DNA of 64,000 nt from Palsa-343 sp036269135 (GTDB lineage Bacteria > Acidobacteriota > Terriglobia > Terriglobales > Acidobacteriaceae). Below the pieces are notes generated by a model. That model ran no database searches and was not told the origin of the DNA. It saw only the letters and a program-made list of their open reading frames with translations. The stretch is from the NCBI GenBank assembly GCA_036269135.1, contig DATASQ010000033.1, positions 101,697 to 165,696 of the forward strand, read 5' to 3'. The translations under genes and the position numbers were made by a program. Below are positions 35,149-44,611 of this stretch, piece after piece (position 1 is the first letter of the stretch; the number at the start of each line of letters is the position of its first letter).

Positions 35149-36519
35149 GGTGGAGAAGATGCGGTTAAGAATATCGTCGGCCGTCGTTTCGCCGGTAAGA
35201 CCGTCCAGGTGACGCAGGGCCGCGTAGAGGTCGAGCAGCAGCATCTCGTGGGGAATGCGGCCGGTCACCGAGGCGCGCGCCGCATCGAGAGAAGTCAGGG
35301 CGCCCTGAACCGCCTCAAAATGGCGGAGGCTGGTGAGGATACCGGACTCGCTCTCGCCGGCTGGGTTGTTGACCTGATCGGTCAGCGCGTCCCGCAACTG
35401 GGGGAGTCCCTGCCCGGTCAGGGCTGACGTGGCGATGACGGGAAGCGGCAGATCGGGAGGAACTTCGGTCCCGAGCTCGAGATCGCACTTGTTGCGCACC
35501 ACCAGAGCGCGGCGCCCGGCGAGCGAGGCAATCAGCTCCTGCTCGTCGTGCCGGAGCGGCACCGAAGCATCGAGAATCACGAGAACCATATCGGCGTCGG
35601 CCAGGGCTTCGCGCGATTTCAGAATGCCCAGCGCTTCGGCCTCGTCGTGCGCCTCGCGCAAACCGGCCGTGTCGACCAGCTCGACGGGGATGCCGCCAAG
35701 GGAGAGGCGATCCGTCACCAGATCGCGTGTCGTTCCGGGCGACGCGGTCACGATGGCGCGTTCGCGCTCGAGGAGCCGGTTGAAGAGAGAGGATTTCCCG
35801 ACATTAGGCCGGCCGACAATGGCCAGGCGGAGACCAGCATGCACCAGGCGTCCGCGCTCAAAAGAACGCGCCAGAGGAGCGAGCTCGCCGGCAATGGTAT
35901 CGATGCGCGTGACAATTTCCTGGTCGGGCGTGATCTCGACGTCGTCTTCGGCAAAATCGATGCCGGCTTCGAGCAGCGCGATCATCTCGACGAGCTTTTG
36001 TTTGGCAGGGTGCACGCGCCGCGACAGGGCTCCGCCCATTTGCTCGGCCGCGATGCGTGCCTGGTAGAGGGTTTGGGCTTCGATCAGATCGCGGACGGCC
36101 TCAGCCTGGGTCAGATCGATGCGCCCGGCGAGAAAGGCCCGTTCGGTGAACTCCCCGGGGCGCGCCAGACGGCCTCCGCCGCGCAGCGCGCGACGCACCA
36201 GCATGTCCAGAACAACCGGGGAACCGTGGGCGGCGATCTCTACCAGGTCTTCGCCGGTGTAGGACTGCGGCCGCTCGAAATAAGTAACGATAGCCTCATC
36301 GATGGGCTCGCCCGTTTGCGGATCGGGGATGATGGCGAAGCGCGCACGCGCATGTTCCAGCGGATAGCGCGGACGGACCAGGCTCTGCGCGATCCCCACC
36401 GCCTGCGGCCCGGAAAGCCGCACGATGCCGATGCCGCCGCGCCCCGGAGGCGTAGAGATGGCCACGATCGTCTCCTGGGCGATCGACTCTCGTTCCGTAG
36501 TTTGCGGATGGGGCTGCAC
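35131..36519 (-). CDS. mnmE: tRNA modification GTPase MnmE
   Basis: GTPase of 462 residues that, with MnmG, makes the 5-carboxymethylaminomethyl group on wobble uridine of tRNAs. The N-terminal folate-binding domain (DTIVAI-like start, GEDLVEIAAHGSP, GRLARPGEFTERAFLAGRIDL) is followed by a helical domain and an inserted G domain with GRPNVGKSSLFN, TTRD, DTAGLR and NKCD. The C-terminus ends FCIGK, with the catalytic Cys. The start is a GTG at 36519 with GGGAGC upstream. Length is as expected. It is the last gene of the rpmH-rnpA-yidD-yidC-jag-mnmE operon, as in many bacteria near dnaA. Confidence 0.97.
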   Translation of the reverse strand: MQPHPQTTERESIAQETIVAISTPPGRGGIGIVRLSGPQAVGIAQSLVRPRYPLEHARARFAIIPDPQTGEPIDEAIVTYFERPQSYTGEDLVEIAAHGSPVVLDMLVRRALRGGGRLARPGEFTERAFLAGRIDLTQAEAVRDLIEAQTLYQARIAAEQMGGALSRRVHPAKQKLVEMIALLEAGIDFAEDDVEITPDQEIVTRIDTIAGELAPLARSFERGRLVHAGLRLAIVGRPNVGKSSLFNRLLERERAIVTASPGTTRDLVTDRLSLGGIPVELVDTAGLREAHDEAEALGILKSREALADADMVLVILDASVPLRHDEQELIASLAGRRALVVRNKCDLELGTEVPPDLPLPVIATSALTGQGLPQLRDALTDQVNNPAGESESGILTSLRHFEAVQGALTSLDAARASVTGRIPHEMLLLDLYAALRHLDGLTGETTADDILNRIFSTFCIGK

Positions 36520-36572
36520 AGCGGGTGCTCCCTTGCTCGGCTCCGGCGTGCTCGCGTGTGCGGGATCGGGAG

Positions 36573-37124
36573 CTAGCGGCGGCGGCCGGAAAAATGGCTC
36601 TCACGCGGTGCGGATTCGCGATGTTCGTAGCCCTTCGGATAGGCGACCACGTAGCGCCGCAGTCCCTCGCCGCTGGACGCAGTCTCCAGGTCATCGAAGG
36701 TGCGGAAGGCCAGATGCAGCATGCGCCGCTCCCGTGAGCTCATAGGGGCGAAGCTGTAGGGCTGACCGGTGCTGCGCACGCGCTCCGCAGCGGTGTCGGC
36801 GGCCAGGCGCAGCTCCCGCGCGCGCAGGGCTTTGAAGTTCTCGGCGTCGAAGGAGATCTTGTCGTGCTCCTCATTTTCGAGGCGCAGCATCTTGGCCGCC
36901 ACGTGCTCCAGGGCGCGCAACAGTTCGCCCCCGCGCTGCGTCAGCAGCCCGGCATCAGGACCCGCGAGCTCGACATAGATTTCCCTGGCTTCGAGACCCG
37001 CCGGATCTGCGGCGCCTGGACCGGCGGTGATCCGAAATTTCAAACGCAGCCCACCCAGATGGATCAGCGATTGCAATAACTCGGCAATTTTTTTGGCAGC
37101 AGCGGAGTAGTCGTCAATCGGCAT
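36573..37124 (-). CDS. jag: Jag/KhpB RNA-binding protein (KH/R3H)
   Basis: RNA-binding protein of 183 residues. The first 60 residues match the degenerate Jag region (KKIAELLQSLIHLGGLRLKF); a KH-II-like segment follows (LTQRGGELLRALEHVAAKML) and an R3H motif region (PYSFAPMSSRERRMLHLAF). Jag/KhpB homologues bind small RNAs and affect cell elongation and division. The short N-terminus lacks the full Jag-N domain of Bacillus. Placed between yidC and mnmE in the conserved operon, with 86 and 53 bases on either side. Confidence 0.88.
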   Translation of the reverse strand: MPIDDYSAAAKKIAELLQSLIHLGGLRLKFRITAGPGAADPAGLEAREIYVELAGPDAGLLTQRGGELLRALEHVAAKMLRLENEEHDKISFDAENFKALRARELRLAADTAAERVRSTGQPYSFAPMSSRERRMLHLAFRTFDDLETASSGEGLRRYVVAYPKGYEHRESAPRESHFSGRRR

Positions 37125-37210
37125 CGGCTATTAGTATCGCATTCCGACGCAATTAGAACACGCCGTCTGCACCAGCGGCACCCAAAATTGACCTTTTGCG
37201 ACGGCGACGC

Positions 37211-38998
37211 TTAGCGCTTCGCCTGGCGCTTTGCGGCGCGTTTCAGCGCGATGGCGCGAATTTCCTGCCCCATGCTGGTGCGGTTCATGATGAGCTGCTG
37301 GCCTACACCGAGCAGGTTGCTGCCCGCCCAGTAGAGCGCGACCCCGGAGCCAATGTTCCACATCATCACGCCGAAGATCACCGGCATCATGAAGGCCATC
37401 ATGCGCTGCTGGCGGGGATCCATGCCCGGCGACGGCGTAAAGAACTGCGACAGGAACATGGAGACGATAAAGAAGACAGGGAGGATATGCGTGGGATCCG
37501 GCGCCGATAAGTCAGGCAGCCAGAGCCAGTGCGCCTGGCGCAGTTCAATGGCGTAGCGCAGCATTTCATAAAAGCCGATCAGCAGCGGGTACTGCAGGAG
37601 CATCGGCACGCAGCCGCCGAACATGTTCACGCCCTCTTTGCGCTGCAGAGCGAACATCTCCTGGTTCATTTCCTGGCGGCGCGGATCGGTGGTCTTGTAT
37701 TTGGCGTATTTGGCCTTGATGGCATCCATCTGCGGCTGGATGCGCTGCATCTTGAGCGACGATTTCATCGTCATGATGCGGGTGGGGATCATGGCCAGGT
37801 TGAGGATGAGGGTGAGCACGAGAATGGCCCAGCCCCAGTTCCGAATGCCGTGATCGACGAAGAAGCGCAGCACCAGCAGCATCGGTTTGGCGATCCAGGT
37901 CCACCAGCCGAAGCTGACGATGTGCTCGAGGTTCTCACCGTTGGCGCTGTGAATGGTTTCGAGCAGTCCGTATAACTTGGGGCCGACATAAATGCGGGTC
38001 TGGATGCCGCCGCCACTTTGGCCGATGGCCGCGCCCAGCACCGGAACCGGGCTGCCTCCCTTCGTCTCCGAACGATCGTGGCTGCGGGGGGCTTTGATCT
38101 CGTTGTGCAGCGTCACGAGGTCTGTGTCCGCGGGCGCATCCGGCATAAAGATGGCGGCGAAGTACATGTCGCCGACCCCGGCGTAATCGAAGGCGCCGTG
38201 CAGCGTGTCCCCGCCGATGACTTTCTTCGCGGCGATGCTGTCGGTCTTGCCGTTCTCCGACTGATCGATGACGCCGGCAGCGTAGCCGGCCAGATCCGTC
38301 TGATCGCCCAGACCTGAGGGCCACTGCAGCAGGGCGGCAACCGGTGCGCCGTTCTGTGTGACCGTGACTTCGGCGTGGATGACGTAGCTCGAGTCGAAGC
38401 TATAGGTCTTATGAACCGTGAGCCCGCCGGCGGAGTACGCAAAGCTCAGCGTGCCCGGCGCGGTCAGCGTAGCGGAGGTCGAGGGCACATACAGAGCGGA
38501 GTTCAGCTTGTTCTTCAGGGTCGCATCGTAGGTGAACAGCGACAGAGGCCGGCCAAACTCCGAAGCCGCATCCTGGTTCACCAGATCGAGAGGCGTCTTC
38601 TGGTCATCAGCCTTGTATTTCTTCAGAATCCACGATTTGACCGCGGCGCCGCGATTCGTAAACGTAATGCGATACAGCTCATTCTCGACGACAATATCTT
38701 TCTCGCCTGCGGCCTCAACCGTGTTGGCCGGGGCTGGCTTCGCATGAGCGCCATGCGTCTTCGCGATCGCGCCTGACTGCGCCGGAGCCTCTGCGGATTC
38801 GTCCGCGGGCGCGGCCGGCGGCGCCGTCCGGGCGGGCTGCGTCTTCTCCTGAGGGTGCGCAGGGGTGGCCGGCTTCTTCGGACCGAAGTAATCGAAGGCG
38901 ACCATCATCAGCACGAAGACGATCAGGAAACCGAAGAGCGAGCGCGAGTCCATCCCGCCGCCACCGCCCTGTTGATTCGGATTTTGTATCTCTGCCAA
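37211..38998 (-). CDS. yidC: Membrane protein insertase YidC
   Basis: YidC/Oxa1 insertase of 595 residues, Gram-negative type. The first helix (SRSLFGFLIVFVLMMVAF) is followed by a large periplasmic beta-sandwich domain (about 150-360) and the conserved membrane core (about 370-580) with GCVPMLLQYPLLIGFYEML. It inserts membrane proteins on its own or with Sec. The start chosen is TTG at 38998, which has AGGAAA at correct spacing; the long frame upstream to 39223 overlaps yidD and the internal ATG at 38953 has no better site. Next to yidD, which supports insertion. Confidence 0.95.
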   Translation of the reverse strand: MAEIQNPNQQGGGGGMDSRSLFGFLIVFVLMMVAFDYFGPKKPATPAHPQEKTQPARTAPPAAPADESAEAPAQSGAIAKTHGAHAKPAPANTVEAAGEKDIVVENELYRITFTNRGAAVKSWILKKYKADDQKTPLDLVNQDAASEFGRPLSLFTYDATLKNKLNSALYVPSTSATLTAPGTLSFAYSAGGLTVHKTYSFDSSYVIHAEVTVTQNGAPVAALLQWPSGLGDQTDLAGYAAGVIDQSENGKTDSIAAKKVIGGDTLHGAFDYAGVGDMYFAAIFMPDAPADTDLVTLHNEIKAPRSHDRSETKGGSPVPVLGAAIGQSGGGIQTRIYVGPKLYGLLETIHSANGENLEHIVSFGWWTWIAKPMLLVLRFFVDHGIRNWGWAILVLTLILNLAMIPTRIMTMKSSLKMQRIQPQMDAIKAKYAKYKTTDPRRQEMNQEMFALQRKEGVNMFGGCVPMLLQYPLLIGFYEMLRYAIELRQAHWLWLPDLSAPDPTHILPVFFIVSMFLSQFFTPSPGMDPRQQRMMAFMMPVIFGVMMWNIGSGVALYWAGSNLLGVGQQLIMNRTSMGQEIRAIALKRAAKRQAKR

Positions 38999-39033
38999 AA
39001 CTTGCTTTCCTGTCTGTTGCCGGTGTGGGGAAC

Positions 39034-39330
39034 TTAGTGTGTCGGCCGGGCCTGTACGCCGGAAGTGGAAGCGCCGCATTTGGGCAGCACCGGATCGAAT
39101 CCGCCACGGTGCAGCGGATGGCAGCGCGCGAGACGGCCCAGCGCCATCAGGGCTCCGCGGAGGATTCCATATTCTGCGATGGCGATCGCCGCATACTCCG
39201 AACAGGTGGGCTGAAAACGGCATGCGCCGGACAGGCCCGGGATGGCGTGGAGCACGGGCGAGACCATGCGCTTATAAAAAGCGAGCAGCCCCTCGGCCAG
39301 GCGTGTGCGGGCCAGGGCGGATCGGGTCAA
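39034..39330 (-). CDS. yidD: Membrane protein insertion efficiency factor YidD
   Basis: Small protein of 98 residues with the family core: YKRMVSPVLHAIPGLSGACR, FQPTCSEYAAIAI, then RLARCHPLHRGGFDPV. The family helps YidC-dependent insertion at the membrane, probably through an amphipathic N-terminus. Its start overlaps the rnpA stop by four bases. Gene order rnpA-yidD-yidC is the standard one. Confidence 0.94.
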   Translation of the reverse strand: MTRSALARTRLAEGLLAFYKRMVSPVLHAIPGLSGACRFQPTCSEYAAIAIAEYGILRGALMALGRLARCHPLHRGGFDPVLPKCGASTSGVQARPTH

Positions 39331-39707
39331 CGCTTGGCTCCCGTGGCTGCGGCGACGCCGGCAAAGATGCGCGACACTTCGCGCTCCAGCTGGGCGAATT
39401 CCATGTCAGCCACCGTGCGCCGGGGATGCAGCACAACGTCGACGCTCGCCGGCAGCTCCCCGAGATGCAGGCGCACGGCTTCGCGCATGCGGCGGCGAAT
39501 GCGGTTGCGTTCCACCGCGCCCCCGAGCACGCGGCCGGCCGTCAATCCAATACGCGGAAACTCGCCTGCAGGATCCTCGGCCGGACGTGCGCGATAAAAG
39601 TAGCTCATCGATGCGGATGAATACCTTCGGCTTTCGCGGTAGACACGCTGATAGTCGGCGTGCTTTCGCAGACGGGCACTGCGCCAGTCGAAACCTGCCT
39701 CCGGCAT
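39327..39707 (-). CDS. rnpA: Ribonuclease P protein component
   Basis: RnpA of 126 residues, the protein subunit that helps the P RNA cut tRNA precursors. The family core is present: RKHADYQRVY near the start, RIGLTAGRVLGGAVERNRIRRRMREAVR with the RNR motif, and VVLHPRRTVADM at the metal/leader site. The ATG at 39707 (MPEAGF) has GGAG just upstream; a longer frame to 39830 overlaps the rpmH gene and is rejected. It overlaps yidD by four bases. Confidence 0.93.
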   Translation of the reverse strand: MPEAGFDWRSARLRKHADYQRVYRESRRYSSASMSYFYRARPAEDPAGEFPRIGLTAGRVLGGAVERNRIRRRMREAVRLHLGELPASVDVVLHPRRTVADMEFAQLEREVSRIFAGVAAATGAKR

Positions 39708-39798
39708 ATCTCCATTCTGTCGCACACGGGAAGGGGCGAACCAGCAATTCGGCGCGCGGCCCGGGCCATTCTGCTGAACGGGATTCGTGCGGAAAAAA

Positions 39799-39954
39799 CT
39801 AATCGCGGTAACCGGCACTGACGGAAACACGCTTGCGGCCCCTGGCGCGCCTGCGCGACAACACCGCGGCGCCGCCTTTCGTCTTCATGCGGCTGCGGAA
39901 GCCGTGGGTCTTGGAACGGCTGCGGCGGTTGGGCTGAAATGTGCGCTTCGGCAT
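39799..39954 (-). CDS. rpmH: Ribosomal protein L34
   Basis: L34 of 51 residues, too short for usual ORF limits. The sequence starts MPKRTFQPNRRSRSKTHGFR and continues RSRMKTKGGAAVLSRRRARG, diagnostic for L34. AGGAG lies eight bases before the ATG. The tail (GRKRVSVSAGYRD) is slightly longer than in E. coli. First gene of the leftward operon, about 130 bases downstream of the promoter at 40091-40119. Confidence 0.97.
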   Translation of the reverse strand: MPKRTFQPNRRSRSKTHGFRSRMKTKGGAAVLSRRRARGRKRVSVSAGYRD

Positions 39955-40090
39955 GGAACCTGACTCCTGAACTTTTTATCGGATGCTCGGGTATTGCGCG
40001 CTGCCTCTGCTGTGGGTCCTGGTCGGGCGCGCAAACCGCTTTCATCGGCCACGCCACTGCTGAGAACACGCGGCTTTGCGGCAAGAATTG

Positions 40091-40119
40091 AGTATATCGT
40101 ATCGCCTGCGTCGCCGCAA
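40091..40119 (-). promoter_or_regulatory. Sigma-70 promoter of the rpmH operon
   Basis: On the minus strand TTGCGG (-35) and TATACT (-10) are separated by 17 bases. Transcription would start near 40084 and run into rpmH and the downstream rnpA-yidD-yidC-jag-mnmE genes. Confidence 0.62.
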
Positions 40120-40352
40120 AAGACGCGTGCGCCGCATGATTTTCACCAGCATCGGTGCAACTTGAGAGGGGTCGAAATTTTCTCGCCAAAGGTGCGCTCT
40201 TTCGTCGTTCGGACTGTGCTACTATCGGCAACGTTCACTTAAGATTTTTTTCGACGCCCTGCGGCTGTCGGAAGAACTTTGACCGATGCTCCGATGCGTG
40301 ACAGATCGGAGCCCATTCCTGGCCAGTACGGACCTGCTTCTGAATGCGCCCT

Positions 40353-40361
40353 GTATCCACA
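40353..40361 (+). promoter_or_regulatory. DnaA-box-like site upstream of dnaA
   Basis: GTATCCACA matches the DnaA box TTATCCACA at eight of nine positions. It is the only good box seen in the 494 bases between rpmH and dnaA. It could serve dnaA autoregulation or be part of oriC. With a single box, the origin is not proven to be here. Confidence 0.4.
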
Positions 40362-40448
40362 GCACAGGGTTACCTCGGGCGTTTCCGCAATTTTGGCCCA
40401 TCGGCTCCGGTCGCTTCCGCACCCTGGCGTTTGCATCGAGGATTGCGC

Positions 40449-41882
40449 ATGTCTTCTTTCGCCGTCACGTCATCCGTCGCTCTGAATCCCTGGGTCCAAA
40501 TCCTCGCCGCACTCGAAAAAAAGGTCAATCGCCAGTCCTTTGACACCTGGCTGAAGCCGACCCGCTACAGCTATGTGCGGGAGAGGATGCTGTATGTCCG
40601 GATTCCGACGCCGGAGTTTAAGCACGTGGGCGATCGCTACGGCGATCTGATTCAGGAAGCGATTGAGAACCTGCACCTCGATTTCGACGATGTGACGTTC
40701 ATTACCGCGGAGGAAGATCCGACGCTGCCGCGGGTGCGCGAAGATGGCGGGTTTGCTCCGGCTTCGTCGACCGATATTCCGGGGCACCATGCCAACGGGG
40801 GAACGCGGCCCTTGCCGGTCGGCGGACCGCAGCAGGCGCGTTTCGACTGGTCGACGGCGGCGCAGCTGAACGCGCGCTACACCTTCGACGGCTTCGTGTG
40901 CGGACCCGGCAATCAATTTGCCCGAGCGGCGGCGATGGCGGTCTCCGAACAGCCATCGAAGGCCTACAATCCGCTGTTCCTGTACGGCGGCGTGGGGATG
41001 GGCAAGACGCATCTGATGCATGCCATCGGACACGAGATGAAGCGGCGGCAGCCCGAGGCATCGATCTCGTACGTTTCGGCGGAGAAGTTCACCAACGAGA
41101 TGATCAGCTCCGTGCGCTACGACAAGATGACCAGCTTCCGGGATCGCTTCCGCACCGTGGATCTGCTGCTCATCGACGACATCCAGTTCCTTTCGCAGAA
41201 AGAGCGGACCCAGGAAGAGTTCTTCCACACGTTCAACGCGCTGCACGACAACATGAAGCAGATCGTGATCGCGTCGGATCGTCCGCCACGCGAGCTGGCG
41301 GAGATCGAGGACCGTCTGCGCAGCCGCTTCGAATGGGGCCTGATCGCAGACATTCAGCCGCCGGATCTGGAGACCAAAGTAGCGATCCTGCAAAAGAAGG
41401 CAGAGAGCGAGCATCTGCCGATACCGCTGCCGATGGATGTGGCGCTGTTCATCGCGTCGAACGTGCGGACCAACGTACGCGAGCTGGAAGGCGCGCTGGT
41501 GCGTCTGGTCGCGTGGTGCGGGCTGAACGGCGTGGAGATCACGCTGCCGACGGCCCAGCAGTGCCTGAAGCAGTTCATCGACACCCAGGTGCGCAAGATC
41601 ACCATCGAGGCGATCCAGCGTGCGGTGGCCGAGCAGTTCGGGATGCGCGTTTCCGAGTTGAAGCAGAAAAACAATTCCCGCGCGGTGGTGGTTCCGCGGC
41701 AGATCGCGATGTATCTGGCGAAACAGCTGACGGAAGCCTCGCTGCCGGAAATCGGGCGCCAGTTTGGCGGGAAACATCACACCACGGTGATGCACTCGAT
41801 CGGGAAGATCGACGAGCAGCGGCGCAACGACAAAAACCTGAACAGCACCCTGAACAAGCTGCAGGAAACGCTGAACGGCTGA
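40449..41882 (+). CDS. dnaA: Chromosomal replication initiator DnaA
   Basis: DnaA of 477 residues. Domain I (NPWVQILAALEKKVNRQSFD) and a short variable domain II are followed by the AAA+ domain III (FLYGGVGMGKTHLMHAIGH, Walker A near 178; LLIDDIQFLSQKE, Walker B near 240) and the DNA-binding domain IV (MYLAKQLTEASLPEIGRQFG, KHHTTVMHS). It opens oriC and loads the helicase. The ATG at 40449 has GAGG upstream; the frame continues upstream to 40344 but lacks domain I features there. It is divergent from rpmH, the usual bacterial arrangement, but dnaN is not directly downstream. Confidence 0.98.
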   Translation: MSSFAVTSSVALNPWVQILAALEKKVNRQSFDTWLKPTRYSYVRERMLYVRIPTPEFKHVGDRYGDLIQEAIENLHLDFDDVTFITAEEDPTLPRVREDGGFAPASSTDIPGHHANGGTRPLPVGGPQQARFDWSTAAQLNARYTFDGFVCGPGNQFARAAAMAVSEQPSKAYNPLFLYGGVGMGKTHLMHAIGHEMKRRQPEASISYVSAEKFTNEMISSVRYDKMTSFRDRFRTVDLLLIDDIQFLSQKERTQEEFFHTFNALHDNMKQIVIASDRPPRELAEIEDRLRSRFEWGLIADIQPPDLETKVAILQKKAESEHLPIPLPMDVALFIASNVRTNVRELEGALVRLVAWCGLNGVEITLPTAQQCLKQFIDTQVRKITIEAIQRAVAEQFGMRVSELKQKNNSRAVVVPRQIAMYLAKQLTEASLPEIGRQFGGKHHTTVMHSIGKIDEQRRNDKNLNSTLNKLQETLNG

Positions 41883-41958
41883 GTCGTGGCTGGACGGGCG
41901 GTCGCGCCTCGCGGCGCAGCGATAAGTTGCCGGTCACCGAATCCCGATTGAGAGCTGA

Positions 41959-43044
41959 ATGAAACAAATTTTGATGGTGGCGATGATCCTGTGTCTGCCC
42001 GCCCATGGTGTTGGGCAGCGGCCGGCAGATGCGCCGGCCGCGCGTGCGGCTACCTCATCGTCCGAGGCGGCGACGCGCGACACCAGCTACATCGATGCCG
42101 ATGGCACGGCGTACATTACGCGCGTTGTTCCCGTGCCGCCGAGCCTGAGCCCGGAAGCAAAGCATTTTCTGGAACGGCAACTCTCCGATTCCCCGCCCAG
42201 CGAGACTCTCGCGGAGCGTCGCCACCGAAACGATGTGGCGCAGGCGGAGAAGTCTTTGGTCGCCCGCAGGTTCTATCCGGTGGATATCGCCGAGAGCACA
42301 GTGGCCGGTGTTCCCGTGCGCGTGGTGACGCCGCCGGGGGGATCGCTCGCTGGCCGCGTTCTGATCAACCTTCACGGCGGCAGCTTCAATGCCGATTCCG
42401 GGTCACTGAGTGAATCGATCCCGATTGCCAGTCTCACCGGCATCAAGGTCGTGGCTGTGTTGTATCGGCTCGCACCTGAGCATCCGTTTCCGGCGGCTGT
42501 GGACGATGCGGTCGCGGTTTACCGCGAGTTGCTGAAGAGCTACGCGCCGAACCACATCGGCATCTACGGCACCTCCGCGGGGGCAATCCTCACGGGCGAA
42601 GTTGCCGTGCGCCTACGTCAGCTTGGCCTGGCGCAACCCGGCGTTCTCGGCATCTTTTCCGGCATGGGTGACTTCTCGCGGGAAGGCGACTCACATTCCC
42701 TTTTTAGCCTCTCCGGCCTGGGCGGTTTTTTGCAGCCCCCGGTTCCGGGTGTGCCCCACGATCCCTACTACACGGGGACCACCGATCCGCGCAATCCGGT
42801 TCTCTCGCCGGTATTCGCCGATCTGCGTGGTATGCCGCCGACGCTCTTCATCACCAGCGAGCGCGACGCGCTGTTGAGCGGAACCACCATTCTGCACCGC
42901 GCGTTTCTCCGGGCCGGCAACGACAACGACGAACTGGTGGTATTCGAGGGGCTGCCCCATGCGTTCTGGTATGAGTCCGAACTGCCTGAGTCGAAAGAAG
43001 CGGACGGCATCATGGCGCGGTTCCTCGCCAGGCATTTGCAGTGA
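41959..43044 (+). CDS. Secreted HSL-family alpha/beta hydrolase (acetyl esterase)
   Basis: Esterase of the hormone-sensitive-lipase family, 361 residues with a signal peptide ending near VGQRPA. Oxyanion motif HGGSF, nucleophile Ser in GTSAG, acid in TSERDALLSG, and His in GLPHAFWYE. LAPEHPFPAAVDDA is the typical helix motif before the Ser. It is probably periplasmic or secreted and cleaves short acyl esters, for example from plant polysaccharides or drugs; the substrate is not known. It follows dnaA by 76 bases on the same strand, probably with its own promoter. Confidence 0.88.
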   Translation: MKQILMVAMILCLPAHGVGQRPADAPAARAATSSSEAATRDTSYIDADGTAYITRVVPVPPSLSPEAKHFLERQLSDSPPSETLAERRHRNDVAQAEKSLVARRFYPVDIAESTVAGVPVRVVTPPGGSLAGRVLINLHGGSFNADSGSLSESIPIASLTGIKVVAVLYRLAPEHPFPAAVDDAVAVYRELLKSYAPNHIGIYGTSAGAILTGEVAVRLRQLGLAQPGVLGIFSGMGDFSREGDSHSLFSLSGLGGFLQPPVPGVPHDPYYTGTTDPRNPVLSPVFADLRGMPPTLFITSERDALLSGTTILHRAFLRAGNDNDELVVFEGLPHAFWYESELPESKEADGIMARFLARHLQ

Positions 43045-43145
43045 TACGGCGGGACCTGGCTCCCGGCCTCCCTCCGCAATTCTTTGCCTGTTTTCGAAGC
43101 GTCCTGAATCGTGCCCTCCTGCAGACACGAAATCCTGAGGACGCT

Positions 43146-44279
43146 CTACAGCCCCTTCAGCCCTGCCGATTGATAAATCTGGGAGATGTAGGTCATGTCG
43201 CGGAGACCTTCCTGGCCGTCGGTCTTGGGCTCTTTGTTGCTCCGGACACAACCGGCAAAGTAGTCGGCCTGACTGCGAAAGTCGATGGGGTCGTGCTCCT
43301 GCTCCGGCATATCGAGGGTCTGGCCGCCGGAGAGGCGCGCCGTCAGGTGCATCCGGTCGTAACTGAAGGCGGGATCCATCTCGAGGGTGCCTTTCGATCC
43401 GTGCACGCGATAGAAGTTCGCGCCGTTCGCGCCGTACGTCGTATTGCAGCTGGCGAGAATGCCGGACGGGAACTTCAGCGTCCATCCATCGTTCTCCTCA
43501 ATCCCGTTGAAGCGTCCGTCGTGATCGATGACCGATGAATTGGCCTTGATGTCCGTGGGCTCTTCCCCCGTGAGATAGCGGCTGGCGTTGAGGCAGTAGA
43601 TGCCGACGTCGAAGAGGGGTCCGCCGCCGGCCAGCTTCCGGTCGATGCGCCACTCCGGGCTCGTGACACCGTCCAGCACAAACGTTGGTTTGATGTTGAA
43701 GCCGAAGCCGGCTTCGATGATCTGCACCTGGCCGAGAACTCCGGAGCGGATGAGGTCGATGGCCTTGAGGTGGAGAGCGTTGTACTGGCAGCGATAGGCG
43801 ATCATCAGCTTCACGTTGTGCTTGCGGCAGGCCTCGATCATGGCGCGGCAATCGGCGAGGCTGGTGGCCATGGGCTTTTCGCAGAGCACGTGCTTGCCGG
43901 CTTTGGCGGCGCGGATGGTGTACTCGGCGTGCATGGAGTTGGGCAGCGCAATGTACACGGCGTCGATGTCCTTGTTGTCGCGGATCTCGTCGAAGTTTTC
44001 GTAGCTGTAGATGGAGGGCGAAGGCACGTTGTACATCGCCGCCTGCTTCTCGGCCTTCTCGCGATGGCCGCTGACGAGGGCGGTGAGCTTGCCGGTCTTC
44101 GAGTCCGCGGCGCCGGGCATGAAGTGCTCCATGGAGATGCGGCCGAGACCGACGATGCACCAGCCCAGCTTGCGGCCCGAGTTCTGCTGCGCGTCGTCCT
44201 GAGCGTGGAGCCGGGGCAGAGCGGCGGAGACGGCGGTGAGGGCGCTGAGGCGGGAGAAGTCGCGGCGGGAAAGCTGCAT
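43146..44279 (-). CDS. Gfo/Idh/MocA-family oxidoreductase, Tat-exported
   Basis: NAD(P)-dependent sugar oxidoreductase of 377 residues, glucose-fructose-oxidoreductase-like. A Tat signal begins the protein (SRRDFSRLSALTAVSAA). The Rossmann fold has GLGRISMEHFMPG, and HVLCEKPMA is the family EKP motif. The C-terminal domain includes the YRCQYNALHLKA and GGGPLFDVGIYC motifs that shape the active site. Start at 44279 because CGGAGG lies just upstream. Export by Tat implies folding with cofactor in the cytoplasm. The reaction is unknown. Confidence 0.88.
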   Translation of the reverse strand: MQLSRRDFSRLSALTAVSAALPRLHAQDDAQQNSGRKLGWCIVGLGRISMEHFMPGAADSKTGKLTALVSGHREKAEKQAAMYNVPSPSIYSYENFDEIRDNKDIDAVYIALPNSMHAEYTIRAAKAGKHVLCEKPMATSLADCRAMIEACRKHNVKLMIAYRCQYNALHLKAIDLIRSGVLGQVQIIEAGFGFNIKPTFVLDGVTSPEWRIDRKLAGGGPLFDVGIYCLNASRYLTGEEPTDIKANSSVIDHDGRFNGIEENDGWTLKFPSGILASCNTTYGANGANFYRVHGSKGTLEMDPAFSYDRMHLTARLSGGQTLDMPEQEHDPIDFRSQADYFAGCVRSNKEPKTDGQEGLRDMTYISQIYQSAGLKGL

Positions 44280-44389
44280 GAGAACCTCCGCGCCCATTGT
44301 AGGGTGCCAAGCGGGAGTGGCATGGCAGACGGCTCCGAAGCGAAAGGACGAAGCGTAGATCGCACGAGTTTCGTGTACACTGGATTCGT

Positions 44390-44611
44390 ATGAAAAATGT
44401 CACGCTGAGCGCGGATGAGAACCTGATCGAAGAAGCCCGGGCCGTAGCCCGCTCCCGCCGAACCACGCTCAATGCGGCGTTTCGGGAATGGCTGGTGCAG
44501 TTCACAGGCCGGCGTTCCAGCGGCCTCGAGATCGACAGGCTGATGGAGCGGCTGAAGTATGTGAATACAGGCGGACGCCGCTACACCCGGAACGAATTGA
44601 ATGAGCGCTAG
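44390..44611 (+). CDS. Antitoxin of a PIN toxin pair
   Basis: Small protein of 73 residues with a ribbon-helix-helix-like N-terminus (MKNVTLSADENLIEEARAVA) and a basic tail. It overlaps the downstream PIN-domain gene by 11 bases, typical of antitoxin-toxin operons. The region just upstream contains GTGTACAC (44373-44380), a perfect 8-base palindrome over the likely -10, which would suit autoregulation. There is no clear ribosome site, so a near-leaderless transcript is possible. The specific family is not assigned. Confidence 0.75.
   Translation: MKNVTLSADENLIEEARAVARSRRTTLNAAFREWLVQFTGRRSSGLEIDRLMERLKYVNTGGRRYTRNELNER

Noticed and set aside
35548..36576. Long open frame on the plus strand opposite mnmE
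   Set aside because: It is the antisense of a certain gene at high GC and has no family features.
39955..40448. oriC between rpmH and dnaA
   Set aside because: Only one near-match DnaA box and no unwinding-element array; kept as a single site rather than an origin.
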